Notes: generated by a model not told the origin, from the letters alone. A stretch of 64,000 nucleotides of DNA from JANLSE01 sp031362265 (GCA_031362265.1 JANLSE010000290.1:1-64000), one strand, 5' to 3'; numbered from the stretch's first letter, positions 1 through 8,904 are shown. Made by a program: numbers and translations.

Positions 1-5
1 GACGT

Positions 6-1226
6 ATGATGAAATTGAGCCAGCAAGATGCGCGGGCAATGATGATTGCTGCCAGCGGATTAGCGGCCTTGCCCACACATCCGGTAGAAAAAGCTGATGT
101 TCTGGCCATGATTCGACAGATGCGAGTGCTCCAAATCGATACTATCCATGTCGTGGCACGTAGCCCGTATCTGGTACTCTGGAGTCGCCTTGGCATGTAT
201 CAGCCGCGCTGGCTGGAAGAATTACTCGCTGAAGGTGCCATTTTCGAGTATTGGTCGCACGAGGCTTGCTTTTTGCCAATTGAAGATTACCGGCTGTACA
301 GAAGTAATATGCTCAATGGGCTTGGCCGCCGTAGTTGGGTCTATTCACAACAATGGATCAACGACAACCGCGAGTTGGTTGATCAACTCCTTGAACATAT
401 TCGCGCCAATGGTTCGGTTCGCTCTTCAGATTTCAAGCGTAGCGATGGGCAGAAGGGCAGCTGGTGGAACTGGAAGATCGAGAAGGTTGCCTTAGAGATG
501 TTGTTTACCGCTGGTGAACTGATGATCGCGCGGCGGCACAACTTCCAGCGCATTTATGATCTGCGTGAGCGGGTCGTTCCATCCTGGGATGATCACCAGG
601 CCCCAAGCCGGGAAGAAACGCGACGTGAGTTTGCGCTTGGTGCGGTACAAGCATTGGGTATTGCTCCTGCAAGTTGGGTTGCAGATTACTTTCGCACAAA
701 GAAGACCGAAACGGTAGCGTTGGTACGGCGCTTGGCTGATGAGGGAGCGCTGCATCCGGTTGAAGTCGAGGGTTGGAGCGAGCCAGGGTATATTCATGCG
801 GCGAATCTGCGATTGGCGGATCAGGTTGCTGCTGGCCAGCTTTCGCTTGAACGAACCACTCTGCTCTCACCATTTGATCCACTTGTCTGGGATCGAGCAC
901 GTGCCTTGGCCTTGTTTGGCTTTGATTACCGAATTGAGTGCTATACCCCGGCTCCAAAACGTCGCTATGGTTATTTCACGCTGCCGATCTTGCGGCGTGG
1001 TGAACTGGTTGGTCGGCTTGACCCTAAGGCATACCGCAAGGAGAAGATATTTGAGGTTAAGGCACTCCATCTGGAGCCATGGGTTACGCCAGATGAAGCG
1101 CTTGCCGCTGATATTGCTGGAGCGCTGCGTGAATGCGCCGCTTGGCATGGCACACCAGAAGTGGTTGTACGTGCCGCAGATCCGCCTGAATTTGCGGAAT
1201 TAGTACGCCAAGCCCTAAACGAATAG
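6..1226 (+). CDS. alkX: Winged-helix DNA glycosylase, AlkX/YcaQ family
   Basis: 406 aa member of the HTH_42 (YcaQ/AlkZ) family of DNA glycosylases, which remove bulky alkylated bases and unhook interstrand crosslinks. The N-terminal region (about residues 1-60) carries Q43-I44-D45, matching the Q-phi-D catalytic motif of the AlkX/YcaQ branch (AlkZ has Q-phi-Q), followed by a SPYLVLWSR segment typical of the family. Tandem winged-helix domains should fill the rest. Length fits the family. ATGs lie at 6 and 9; any ribosome-binding site would be at or beyond the left edge, so the exact start is open and an upstream extension cannot be excluded. It stands alone: the next gene starts 200 bp later behind its own promoter. 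Confidence 0.85.
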   Translation: MMKLSQQDARAMMIAASGLAALPTHPVEKADVLAMIRQMRVLQIDTIHVVARSPYLVLWSRLGMYQPRWLEELLAEGAIFEYWSHEACFLPIEDYRLYRSNMLNGLGRRSWVYSQQWINDNRELVDQLLEHIRANGSVRSSDFKRSDGQKGSWWNWKIEKVALEMLFTAGELMIARRHNFQRIYDLRERVVPSWDDHQAPSREETRREFALGAVQALGIAPASWVADYFRTKKTETVALVRRLADEGALHPVEVEGWSEPGYIHAANLRLADQVAAGQLSLERTTLLSPFDPLVWDRARALALFGFDYRIECYTPAPKRRYGYFTLPILRRGELVGRLDPKAYRKEKIFEVKALHLEPWVTPDEALAADIAGALRECAAWHGTPEVVVRAADPPEFAELVRQALNE

Positions 1227-1293
1227 CGATAGACGCGTGATGGCACTCTGTAAGTAGTGTATACTTTGGATATCTGTGTGTTCCGAGAGTTGG

Positions 1294-1325
1294 TTCATAT
1301 TCCTTGCGTTTTGATATGAACGCAA
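1294..1325 (+). other. Overlapping alternative hairpins between alkX and fmdB-like gene
   Basis: Two inverted repeats overlap: TTCATAT (1294-1300) with ATATGAA (1314-1320), and TTGCG (1304-1308) with CGCAA (1321-1325). They are mutually exclusive structures. No T-run follows either. They could end the alkX transcript or be coincidental; function unknown. Confidence 0.25.
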
Positions 1326-1352
1326 TGTGGCTAATTCATATACAAGTTTTAT

Positions 1353-1381
1353 TTGATCGCCCTCTAGCGATCGGGTACAAT
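1353..1381 (+). promoter_or_regulatory. Sigma70-like promoter of FmdB-like gene with palindrome in spacer
   Basis: TTGATC (1353-1358), 17 bp, TACAAT (1376-1381), 47 bp before the start codon. The spacer and -35 box contain the inverted repeat GATCGC (1355-1360) / GCGATC (1367-1372), a possible repressor site. Confidence 0.5.
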
Positions 1382-1427
1382 AGATGGTAGCTTATTGTGT
1401 GTCCGCGCTTAGGAGGTTTCGAGGGCT

Positions 1428-1805
1428 ATGCCGACCTACGTCTATGCCTGTGATAACTGTGGCAATCAGTTTGAAAAAGTGCAATCCTTTAAGGATGATC
1501 CAGTACGTATTTGTCCATGTGGTAAAGAAGGCGGTGTACGCCGCGTATTTCAGCCGGTCGGAGTGGTCTTTAAGGGCTCAGGCTGGTATATTACCGATAG
1601 CCGCAAATCAGAGACGGCCAGTGTGAACCCCTCAGCGGCAACCACTGCTGCCACTGAAACGACCAAGAGTGATGAGCCGAAGAGTACTTCAGCAGATGCT
1701 GGGGATGCAAAGCCAAGTGATGCTAAGCCAGCTGATGCTAAGCCAGCTGATGCTAAGCCTACTGAGACTAAGGCAAGTAGTGAGAGTTCACCCGCCACAG
1801 CTTAA
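1428..1805 (+). CDS. FmdB-family zinc-ribbon protein with repetitive acidic tail
   Basis: 125 aa. The N-terminal ~50 residues form an FmdB-type zinc ribbon with C8-x2-C11 and C29-x-C31 as putative metal ligands. Family members are called putative regulators, but no function is established for most of them. From about residue 65 the protein is low complexity: Ser/Thr/Ala/Glu, then three near-identical DAKPA units. The underlying DNA (about 1715-1765) is a direct repeat of a ~15-nt unit, so tail length may vary between strains. The start ATG is preceded by AGGAGG (1411-1416) at 11 nt, which is convincing. It has its own promoter and a hairpin downstream. Confidence 0.85.
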   Translation: MPTYVYACDNCGNQFEKVQSFKDDPVRICPCGKEGGVRRVFQPVGVVFKGSGWYITDSRKSETASVNPSAATTAATETTKSDEPKSTSADAGDAKPSDAKPADAKPADAKPTETKASSESSPATA

Positions 1806-1873
1806 ATCTCCTCTGCATATGCTAACCTCTCCATCGATGCGGTGGGGCAACGGGTCTTTCTGCTGCTGTCGTT

Positions 1874-1905
1874 AGGGGCACCGCCAAGTGGTGGATGGTG
1901 CCCCT
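1874..1905 (+). terminator. Possible terminator hairpin between FmdB gene and cysE
   Basis: AGGGGCACC (1874-1882) pairs perfectly with GGTGCCCCT (1897-1905). No U-tract follows, so it may instead be a leader hairpin of cysE, whose start lies 45 bp downstream. Confidence 0.4.
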
Positions 1906-1950
1906 GCGGTATTTCCGCCCGTTGCAACTACCCCGATAGGGAGGTTTTGT

Positions 1951-2724
1951 ATGTCTCTCAGCAACCAACTGACGATCCTACGCGATGATGTACGCGCTAT
2001 TCTCAAGAATGACCCTGCCGCACACAGTATTGCTGAAGTGCTGCTCTACCCGGGCTTGCACGCAACCATGCTCTACCGGCTTTCGCACAAGCTGTGGTTG
2101 CGGCGTATTCCATTTGTCCCACGGCTGATCTCACAGATTGGGCGCTTCTTGACCGGGATAGAGATCCACCCTGGTGCCACGATTGGACGTGGTTTCTTCA
2201 TTGATCATGGAATGGGTGTTGTGATTGGTGAAACGGCCGAAATTGGTGATTGGGTTATGCTGTATCAGGGCGTAACGCTTGGTGGTACTGGCAAACAACG
2301 CGGTAAACGCCATCCAACTGTCGAGGATGAAGCGATTATTGGCGTCGGCGCGATTGTACTCGGCGCGATTACGATCGGCAAAGGTGCGCGTGTTGGCGGT
2401 GGTGCCGTTGTGGTTCGTGATGTGCCGCCGCACTCTACTGCGGTGGGCGTGCCAGCCCGGATTGTCGTGACCCGCGACCCTGCGACTGGTATTGCGAGGC
2501 GTGTAGAGATGTTACCCGATCCCGAGGCCGATATGCTCCGCAATCTGCGCTCGCGGGTCGTTGAACTCGAATCGCGGCTGACCGAACTGGAAGACTCAAC
2601 CGATCATCACCACCAGGAGCATGCCAAAGTGAATGGTGCGCTCCCAGTGGCCAATCCATGGGATTGTTTGGATGAACAGGCATGGCGTGATGGTGAAGAG
2701 CTGATGCTTGGTGGGGGGATTTGA
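1951..2724 (+). CDS. cysE: Serine O-acetyltransferase
   Basis: 257 aa. Acetylates L-serine with acetyl-CoA, the committing step of cysteine synthesis, as a cytosolic hexapeptide-repeat trimer or hexamer. Residues ~70-190 are a left-handed beta-helix with the conserved D85-H86-G catalytic segment, ETAEIGD, and the GGTGK...RHPT loop. After it comes a ~60-residue extension whose first half reads as a coiled coil (LRSRVVELESRLTELED). The very C-terminus is Gly-Gly-Gly-Ile; in the known family a terminal Ile after Gly docks into the cysteine synthase active site. The start at 1951 is chosen for the AGGGAGG at 1938-1944; a longer frame begins at 1888 but lacks a site. It is followed by cysS, a classic pairing of cysteine supply and cysteine charging. 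Confidence 0.93.
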   Translation: MSLSNQLTILRDDVRAILKNDPAAHSIAEVLLYPGLHATMLYRLSHKLWLRRIPFVPRLISQIGRFLTGIEIHPGATIGRGFFIDHGMGVVIGETAEIGDWVMLYQGVTLGGTGKQRGKRHPTVEDEAIIGVGAIVLGAITIGKGARVGGGAVVVRDVPPHSTAVGVPARIVVTRDPATGIARRVEMLPDPEADMLRNLRSRVVELESRLTELEDSTDHHHQEHAKVNGALPVANPWDCLDEQAWRDGEELMLGGGI

Positions 2725-2845
2725 GCAATACGGCATATCGCATTGAGTCTAGCAGTGTTCTATATGTATACGACACGCTTGCTGGCGAGGATGTTTGGCC
2801 CGGTTTCAGCCTGCCCACCAGTACGTTGTTTGATTAGGAAGCATT

Positions 2846-4267
2846 ATGTCAATTCGTATCTATAATTTGCTTACTCGCGCCACCGAACCGTTAGAGACCC
2901 TTGAGCCTCACGTTGTGAAGATGTATGTGTGTGGCGTAACAGTCTACGATAAAGCACATATTGGCCATGCGATGTCGGCCATGGTGTTTGATGTCATTCG
3001 GCGCTATTTGGAATTTCGCGGCTATCGTGTCATACACGTCGTGAATTTTACCGATGTGGATGATAAGATCATCAATCGTGCTAATAGCTTGGGGATCGAT
3101 CCACGTGTACTTGCTGCGGATCTCGCACAAGAATTTCTCGATGATCTCGAGCGGCTGAATGTCCAGCCTGCGAGTGTCTACCCGCGTGCGACAGAAACAA
3201 TGCCTGAGATCCTTGGCTTCATTGGTGAATTGATTGCGAAAGGTCATGCCTACCTAGCCGACCAGAATGTGTACTTTCGGGTACCATCCGATCCGGATTA
3301 TGGCCGACTCTCACGGCGTAGCCAAGATGATATGATCGTTGGCAATCGCATCACCCTCGATGAGCGCAAGGAACATCCCGCCGATTTCGCGCTCTGGAAG
3401 ACTGCCAAGCCTGGTGAGCCATTCTGGGAAAGTCCATGGGGCGCAGGGCGGCCAGGTTGGCATATTGAGTGCTCTGCGATGAACCTGAAGCATCTTGGTG
3501 AACAGATCGATATCCATGGAGGTGGGAGCGATCTGGTGTTCCCGCATCACGAGAATGAAATCGCCCAGACCGAGAGCCTCACTGGGAAGCCATTTGCGCG
3601 CTATTGGATGCATAATGGTATGTTGCAGATCCAAACCAAACTAGTCGATGGCTCCACCAAAATGGAGAAGATGTCGAAATCGCTTGGCAATGTCGTTACC
3701 ATTGATTCGTTTCTGGCGGAGCACGAGGCGGATGTGTTACGCCTGATTGTCCTTTCCAGTTATTATCGTAGCCCACTGGCCTATGGTAACGAAATCCTAG
3801 CCGACCAGGAGCGCAAATTGGCCCGCTTGCGCAGTGCCCTTGAACCCGCCATTGGCTCACTCGAAGCTGGTGGTGCTGTCGAACAATTAGCAGCGACGAC
3901 GACAGCGGCGCGCGAGCATTTTATTGAAGCGATGGATAGTGATTTTAATACCTCTGGCGCCATGGCCGCACTATTTGAAATCGTGCGGGCAGTCAATAGT
4001 GCCCGTGATGCTGGCGTTGGGCAGCAAGCGATCGTGCAAGCGCAAGCCCAGTTATGTAAACTTGCCGCTGTTCTTGGCCTAACCTTAAGCCGGCCACAGC
4101 AGGCAGCACAAGCAGCCGCGCCATTCATTGATCTACTTGTCGCGCTCCGTACCGAATTGCGGCAGGCCAAACAATATACCCTCGCGGACAGCCTGCGTAA
4201 CCGTCTTGCCGACCTAGATATTGTCATCGAAGATACCCCACAGGGTACCAAATGGAAGCAGAAATAG
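2846..4267 (+). CDS. cysS: Cysteinyl-tRNA synthetase
   Basis: 473 aa class I aminoacyl-tRNA synthetase that attaches cysteine to tRNA-Cys. HIGH is at residues 38-41 and KMSKS at 275-279. Zinc ligands are recognisable: C29 in the VCG segment, the Cys of HIECSAM, and the His/Glu of HHENE. The length is normal, with the anticodon-binding helical domain at the C-terminus. The start has TAGGAA upstream. It lies 121 bp after cysE and is probably co-transcribed; I see no T-box leader in the gap. Confidence 0.97.
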   Translation: MSIRIYNLLTRATEPLETLEPHVVKMYVCGVTVYDKAHIGHAMSAMVFDVIRRYLEFRGYRVIHVVNFTDVDDKIINRANSLGIDPRVLAADLAQEFLDDLERLNVQPASVYPRATETMPEILGFIGELIAKGHAYLADQNVYFRVPSDPDYGRLSRRSQDDMIVGNRITLDERKEHPADFALWKTAKPGEPFWESPWGAGRPGWHIECSAMNLKHLGEQIDIHGGGSDLVFPHHENEIAQTESLTGKPFARYWMHNGMLQIQTKLVDGSTKMEKMSKSLGNVVTIDSFLAEHEADVLRLIVLSSYYRSPLAYGNEILADQERKLARLRSALEPAIGSLEAGGAVEQLAATTTAAREHFIEAMDSDFNTSGAMAALFEIVRAVNSARDAGVGQQAIVQAQAQLCKLAAVLGLTLSRPQQAAQAAAPFIDLLVALRTELRQAKQYTLADSLRNRLADLDIVIEDTPQGTKWKQK

Positions 4268-4313
4268 TAGGCAAGCGATTAGGAACTAGTGATCAGAGCT
4301 GAGATCAGGAGCT

Positions 4314-4356
4314 GAGGGCGGTGGGCGGGCTGAAGTCCGCGATCCCCGCCGCCCTC
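4314..4356 (+). repeat. Nested palindromic repeat element between cysS and prmA
   Basis: Outer arms GAGGGCGG (4314-4321) and CCGCCCTC (4349-4356) enclose an inner near-palindrome around CTGAAGTCCGC. The core (about 4319-4347) matches, with two mismatches, a segment inside the sucB coding region (34205-34233). It behaves like a dispersed REP-type element and may also work as a terminator. Confidence 0.55.
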
Positions 4357-4384
4357 CCTCCCTGTTTCCTCACAAAGGGATATT

Positions 4385-5398
4385 ATGAGCTGGCTCGAAC
4401 TAAGCGTTGATGTCGATCCCGAGGCGGTTGAATCGGTCAGTGAACTGCTGACACAGTATGGCTACAATGGTGGCGTTGTTGTTGATCAGCCGATTATCCC
4501 AGGTGCGGATGGCCCAGAATATACCTATGACACTGGTCGCCCTGTCACCGTGCGTACCTATCTGCCAGTGGATGACCACACCGAGGATGTGCGTAGCCGA
4601 CTAGAGCAGGCGCTCTGGCACCTCGGGAGAATGCGCAATATTACCCCACTGCAGGTTCGCTCAATCGAGGAACAGGATTGGGCGAATGCCTGGAAGCGCT
4701 ACTATACCATTCAGCAAATCGGCGCACGCACCGTGATTGTGCCATCATGGCTTGAATATGATCCGCGACCAGACGATATTATTATTCGGCTTGATCCTGG
4801 TATGGCCTTTGGTACTGGATTGCATCCCACAACACGTCTGTGCCTGGCATTTCTCGAAGGATATGTACACAGCGACCAGCTTGTGCTTGATCTCGGGAGT
4901 GGTTCTGGGATTCTTGCAATTGCCGCTGCAAAGCTTGGCGCAGCGCAGGTTGTTGCCCTCGATACCGATCCAATTGCGGTGGAGGCGAGCGCCGCCAATG
5001 CACTACGCAATGAGGTCGCCACGATAGTAATCTCCGCTGAAGGTAGCCTGGGGCGTGGCGCCGAACTTGGTGGCTGGGTAGGCTCAGGCGGGCAAGGAAC
5101 ACTAAGCCGTGCGCAGGAAACACAACGTACACTTGCTGAAACAGCGGTGCCACAATCCCAATTCGATCTTATTGTTGCTAATATTATCGCGCGTGTTTTG
5201 GCTGCATTGGCAGAAGATCTTGTTACTGCACTTAAACCCGGCGGAATTCTTGTGAGTTCTGGGATCATTGCCGATCGTGAGGACGAAGTTGCTTTGGCAT
5301 ATGCAGCAGCTGGGCTAGAACGTATTGAGCGTCGCCAGGAGGGCGATTGGGTTGCATTGGTGCATAGGAAAGGGTACGGTGACAAGGTGACAAGATGA
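4385..5398 (+). CDS. prmA: Ribosomal protein L11 methyltransferase
   Basis: 337 aa SAM-dependent enzyme that methylates ribosomal protein L11. The N-terminal substrate-binding domain (1-~110) is followed by a Rossmann methyltransferase with LDLGSGSG at 168-175 and VANIIA around N266. It is longer than the usual ~290-310 aa because of a Gly/Ser/Gln-rich insertion at about 215-257, between the acidic-loop strand and the NII motif, and a short tail (GYGDKVTR). That tail is encoded by the first units of the downstream GTGACAAG repeat, so repeat DNA has supplied the C-terminus. prmA-rsmE adjacency is common and points to a ribosome-modification operon. Confidence 0.93.
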   Translation: MSWLELSVDVDPEAVESVSELLTQYGYNGGVVVDQPIIPGADGPEYTYDTGRPVTVRTYLPVDDHTEDVRSRLEQALWHLGRMRNITPLQVRSIEEQDWANAWKRYYTIQQIGARTVIVPSWLEYDPRPDDIIIRLDPGMAFGTGLHPTTRLCLAFLEGYVHSDQLVLDLGSGSGILAIAAAKLGAAQVVALDTDPIAVEASAANALRNEVATIVISAEGSLGRGAELGGWVGSGGQGTLSRAQETQRTLAETAVPQSQFDLIVANIIARVLAALAEDLVTALKPGGILVSSGIIADREDEVALAYAAAGLERIERRQEGDWVALVHRKGYGDKVTR

Positions 5399-5498
5399 CA
5401 AGATGAGGAGTGACAAGGTGACAGTGCTTGATAGAAGTAATGTCACATTAAATATAAAATAATCACCCTGTCACCTTGTCACCCTGTCACCTTGTCAT
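5379..5498. repeat. Tandem GTGACAAG repeats with opposing arms (prmA-rsmE spacer)
   Basis: Left arm 5379-5424 is built of GTGACAAG/ATGACAAG units. The right arm 5463-5498 holds the reverse complement (CACCTTGTCACCCTGTCA). The ~38-nt centre is AT-rich. The transcript can fold into a long imperfect stem-loop. The left arm overlaps the end of prmA and the right arm stops just before the rsmE ribosome-binding site. Confidence 0.85.
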
Positions 5499-5512
5499 AA
5501 AGAAAGGATGCC

Positions 5513-6274
5513 ATGGCCCGTCGCCACACAATTGGTAGCAACACCTATCGTTTTTTTGTCGACCCATCCGTATTTCGCGGTGAACAGGTACAGATCGAAG
5601 ATGCTGATCTCATCCGGCAGATGGGAAGCGTACTGCGGCTAGGGGCGGGCGATCAGGTAGTGCTACTGGATGGGCTTGGGAACCAGTATATTGCCACACT
5701 TGCATCGCTTGGTAAAGGCCGTATTACTGGTCATATCGAACAACATGAGGCTGGTGGTGGCGAGCCAAATCTTCAACTTACACTGTATGTTGGGCTTATG
5801 CGTGCTGAGCGTTTTGAGTGGCTCTTACAGAAGGGCACTGAGCTTGGCGTAGCCGTATTTGCCCCAATCATCTGTGAACGTAGCATTGCCGATGGTGAGA
5901 TTGGTGCGGCCAAGCTATTACGCTGGCAGCGCATTGTACGTGAGGCCGCTGAACAATCGCGGCGTAGCCGATTACCGCAGGTGTTGCGCCCACAACCCTT
6001 TCATATGGCTTGTGCCCAGATGCAGCATCCCGCACTCCTCCTCTGGGAAGGCCAGGGCGCACCACCGCTGCGTACCATCTTGCGCGAATATACAGAATAT
6101 CCAACAGCCTTAGGTATTGTTAGTGGCCCTGAAGGTGGCCTGAGCGAAACAGAACGCAACCTCGCGCATTCACATGGCATCCAAGAAGTTACTCTTGGGC
6201 CGCGCACACTCCGTGCTGAAACTGCCCCGCTCGTCGCTGCAACAGCTGTCCTGTATGAGTTTGGCGAGCTGTGA
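5513..6274 (+). CDS. rsmE: 16S rRNA m3U1498 methyltransferase
   Basis: 253 aa SPOUT-class methyltransferase that modifies U1498 of 16S rRNA. The N-terminal PUA-like domain (RRHTIGSNTYRFFV...) precedes the knotted catalytic domain with KGTELGV, the QSRRSRLPQV segment, GPEGG and LGPRTLRAETA near the C-terminus, all family signatures. The length is normal. AGAAAGGA lies just upstream of the ATG. It sits 114 bp after prmA. Confidence 0.95.
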   Translation: MARRHTIGSNTYRFFVDPSVFRGEQVQIEDADLIRQMGSVLRLGAGDQVVLLDGLGNQYIATLASLGKGRITGHIEQHEAGGGEPNLQLTLYVGLMRAERFEWLLQKGTELGVAVFAPIICERSIADGEIGAAKLLRWQRIVREAAEQSRRSRLPQVLRPQPFHMACAQMQHPALLLWEGQGAPPLRTILREYTEYPTALGIVSGPEGGLSETERNLAHSHGIQEVTLGPRTLRAETAPLVAATAVLYEFGEL

Positions 6275-6690
6275 AGCGCAGAGCGCAGAGCGTAGAAGCG
6301 ATGGAGCGATGGAGCGATGGAACGATGGAACGGTGGAGTATGTGAGCATCGAAACATTGAAGCGGGGTGCCCTCTGGGCCAAGCATTGAAGCGGTGGAAC
6401 GGGCATGCATCATGCCTATTAGATCTTTGTGTCTTTGCGTCACCGGGGTACCCTTTGGGTCGGGTACCCGGCGTTTCCGTTCTCTTGTTCTCTTGTTCTT
6501 AGCAGGCGAACACAAGGTTCGCCCGTACGATCTGGCTCATTCTTGGTTCTGCGGTTCTGCGGTTCTGCGCTGTACGTTAGTTCTTTGTTCTTTGTTCTCT
6601 TGTTCTTTGTTCTCTTGTTCTCTTGTTCAAGTTTGGTTCTTGGTTCTGCGGTTCTGCGGTTCTCTTGTTCTGTACTCATCACACTGCGAG
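6275..6690. repeat. Composite repeat spacer between rsmE and S41 protease gene
   Basis: A 422-bp gene-free gap made almost wholly of repeats. In order it holds: GCGCAGA units; (GATGGAGC)n and GGAACGATGG units (6300-6340); CATTGAAGC units around a GGGTGCCCTCTGGGC module (6365-6379); a GTGTCTTTGCGTC unit; a second module, GGGTACCCTTTGGGTCGGGT, at about 6447; TTCTCTTG units; the palindrome GGCGAACACAAGGTTCGCC (6505-6523); and long TTCTGCGG / TTCTTTG / TTCTCTTG runs to 6670. No gene is seen. The S41 frame can be read upstream through the repeats but has no plausible start there. Confidence 0.85.
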
Positions 6691-6696
6691 CTCATT

Positions 6697-8010
6697 ATGG
6701 CACTTCTTATACGTGTTCTTCTTCGCACAACGATCGTCATCCTCCTGCTCCTGATTGGATTCACCAGTGGCTGGTTGAGTGCAGCGCTGGTCAATTCTGG
6801 GGTAGCAGTGCCAACACCGATTAAAACGGTAGCCCATGCGACGGGTGTGACTGTTCCTGTCGGGCCAGAGGATGCGCGTGCAAAGTTTGATGTCTTTTGG
6901 GAAATCTGGGATCTGCTTGATCAAGAATACTACAGCCGTGCCACGCTTAATCAGACTGCCATGATTCAGGGTGCCATCCGTGGGATGTTGGCTAGCCTGG
7001 ACGACAAATATACTGTGTATCAGGAGCCAGAACTTGCCGCACAAACCCAGGATCATTTGCAGGGCACGCTTGGTGGTATTGGCACGTATCTGCGGATCAC
7101 CGCTGGGCATGCATTCCTCTACAAGCCCTTCCGCGATGGCCCAGCCTATTTAGCAGGGTTACGCCAGGATGATGAACTGCTGATGATCGATGGTGAAGAT
7201 GTGCCTCAACTGATCGCTGGGCTAAGCACAAGTGATGCTGCAGTAAAAGTTGCTGGGAAATTACGTGGCGCAGAAGGGAGCGCGGTGTCGCTACGAGTGC
7301 GCAAGGCGGCCGATGCCAGCGATATCGAGCTTGCACTCGTGCGCCGCAATATTGTGATTCCTAGTGTTGAGGGGCAACGTTTTGAGGATGGTATCGTCTA
7401 TCTGCGCATTAATGAGTTTAAGGCCACAACACCAAAAGAATATGACCAAGCGTACGCGGAGCTTACCCGAACGGCGCCACGCGGTATTATTCTCGATCTG
7501 CGTAACAACCCTGGCGGTTTTCTCAATAGTGCACAGGAAATTCTTGGGCGCTTCTATTCTGGTACCGCCCTCTATGAGGATGATGGCGTAGGCGGCTTAC
7601 AAGAGATCACTACCATTGTTGGTGGCATCATGGTGCCTACAGCGGTTCCAGTTGTTATACTTGTGAATGGTGGCTCTGCAAGTGCTAGTGAAATTGTTGC
7701 TGGTGCATTGGCCGAGCGTAGGCCAGCCACTATGTTATTAGGCGAGAAGACATTTGGCAAAGGCTCGGTGCAGAATATCCATCGCCTGAGTGATGGTGGC
7801 AGCGCTCGGATTACAATCGCCCATTGGATTACGCCAGAGCAGCGCACCATCCATGCGGTTGGTATTACCCCACAACAGGTTGTGCCTTTCGCCGATGATC
7901 CCACCAGTATGGCGCCCTGTACCGGGGATCGCCAGCCTGCCATTGGGCAAACCCTCTGTGGCGATACGCAACTCTTTGCCGCGATCCAGTTACTCACACA
8001 TAAGCCGTAG
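6697..8010 (+). CDS. S41-family carboxyl-terminal processing protease
   Basis: 437 aa. Periplasmic/extracytoplasmic serine protease of the CtpA/Prc type, which trims C-termini of exported proteins. An N-terminal membrane anchor (residues ~5-30) is followed by the family N-domain, a PDZ domain (~GGIGTYLRI to GEDVPQL) and the S41 domain. The GGSASASE motif gives Ser329 as the likely nucleophile and GKTFGKG-like GEKTFGKG gives Lys355 as the general base. LDLRNNPGG is present. The start at 6697 begins exactly at the hydrophobic anchor; the repeats upstream leave no clear ribosome-binding site. It is convergent with modB. Confidence 0.9.
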   Translation: MALLIRVLLRTTIVILLLLIGFTSGWLSAALVNSGVAVPTPIKTVAHATGVTVPVGPEDARAKFDVFWEIWDLLDQEYYSRATLNQTAMIQGAIRGMLASLDDKYTVYQEPELAAQTQDHLQGTLGGIGTYLRITAGHAFLYKPFRDGPAYLAGLRQDDELLMIDGEDVPQLIAGLSTSDAAVKVAGKLRGAEGSAVSLRVRKAADASDIELALVRRNIVIPSVEGQRFEDGIVYLRINEFKATTPKEYDQAYAELTRTAPRGIILDLRNNPGGFLNSAQEILGRFYSGTALYEDDGVGGLQEITTIVGGIMVPTAVPVVILVNGGSASASEIVAGALAERRPATMLLGEKTFGKGSVQNIHRLSDGGSARITIAHWITPEQRTIHAVGITPQQVVPFADDPTSMAPCTGDRQPAIGQTLCGDTQLFAAIQLLTHKP

Positions 8011-8061
8011 CTTTATACGCTAAGCGTTGGTTTTGTTGATATTCCTTATGGCACGTTTGGG

Positions 8062-8904
8062 TCAGGTCGTTGGGGATGTATTCTGGCGGAGAATAAATTT
8101 GACGATGAAGAGTATCAGGAAGGACGTGCCAAGCAAGATCAGTGCCAGGGTTAATGCTATGTCAAGCTCCACCTCAAAGCCGATATAGATCGCCAATGGC
8201 ATCGTTTGGGTACGACCAGGAAAGTTGCCTGCAAAGATAATAGTTGCCCCAAATTCCCCAAGTGCTCGCGCCCATGCCATGACCAACCCACCAAGTAAAA
8301 TCGGCCAGCATAATGGCACCGTGATCCGAGTGAAAATATGCCAGGGTGATGCACCATCAACCGAAGCTGCCTGCTCAAGCTCACGATCAACACCAGCAAA
8401 GCCCCCAAGTGCAGTTTTAATATAGAAAGGGGTTGCCACAAAGGTTTGGGCCAATATTACTGCCACAGTGGTAAATGCAATTGAGATCCCGGCCTCGTCG
8501 AGCCATGCGCCGATGAACCCTCGCCGTCCAAAAGCGATCAGCAACGCAATACCCGCCACTGATGGTGGCAGCACCATAGGAAGATCAATCAGGGTATCTA
8601 CAATACTGCGCCCGCGAAAGCGATGCCGTGCCAAGAGATAGGCAAGTGGTGTTCCTAGTACTAGCCCAAGCATAGTGCTCGAAGCGGTAGTAATGACACT
8701 TAGCCAAATCGCTTGGCCAACTTCCTCATTGGCCATATTTTCGCTGATCGCTGCGGGATCAACCCGGGCAATGAGCGCAAGAATTGGTGTTATCAAGAAC
8801 GCCAACATGGGGATACTGGCCAGCACAATGAGTATTGTGGTCCAGGGTAACCTTCGACGTTGGCGATTGCTGATCTGGGCGGTAGAACTGAGGCTAGGAG
8901 CCAT
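8062..8904 (-). CDS. modB: Molybdate-type ABC transporter permease
   Basis: 280 aa inner-membrane permease with about six hydrophobic segments. The binding-protein-dependent transport signature (EAA loop) is visible as EQAASVDGASPWHIFTRITVPL, where an ATPase would dock. Best match is ModB/WtpB for molybdate or tungstate; sulfate CysT/W types are the alternative. The ATG at 8904 has GGATG 6-7 nt upstream; an in-frame TTG lies 12 nt further out. It follows modA by 91 bp. No ATPase gene follows, because the next gene is convergent. Confidence 0.88.
   Translation of the reverse strand: MAPSLSSTAQISNRQRRRLPWTTILIVLASIPMLAFLITPILALIARVDPAAISENMANEEVGQAIWLSVITTASSTMLGLVLGTPLAYLLARHRFRGRSIVDTLIDLPMVLPPSVAGIALLIAFGRRGFIGAWLDEAGISIAFTTVAVILAQTFVATPFYIKTALGGFAGVDRELEQAASVDGASPWHIFTRITVPLCWPILLGGLVMAWARALGEFGATIIFAGNFPGRTQTMPLAIYIGFEVELDIALTLALILLGTSFLILFIVKFILRQNTSPTT

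Noticed and set aside
1669..1875. Alternative frame with repeated LSQLM text in the FmdB gene
   Set aside because: A shadow of the DNA repeat that encodes the DAKPA tail.
1806..2845. T-box leader before cysE or cysS
   Set aside because: No conserved T-box sequence (GGGTGG-type) with a specifier stem was found in either leader.
6367..6696. Long N-terminal extension of the S41 protease
   Set aside because: The frame crosses GTTCTCTTG repeats; the membrane anchor begins right at 6697.
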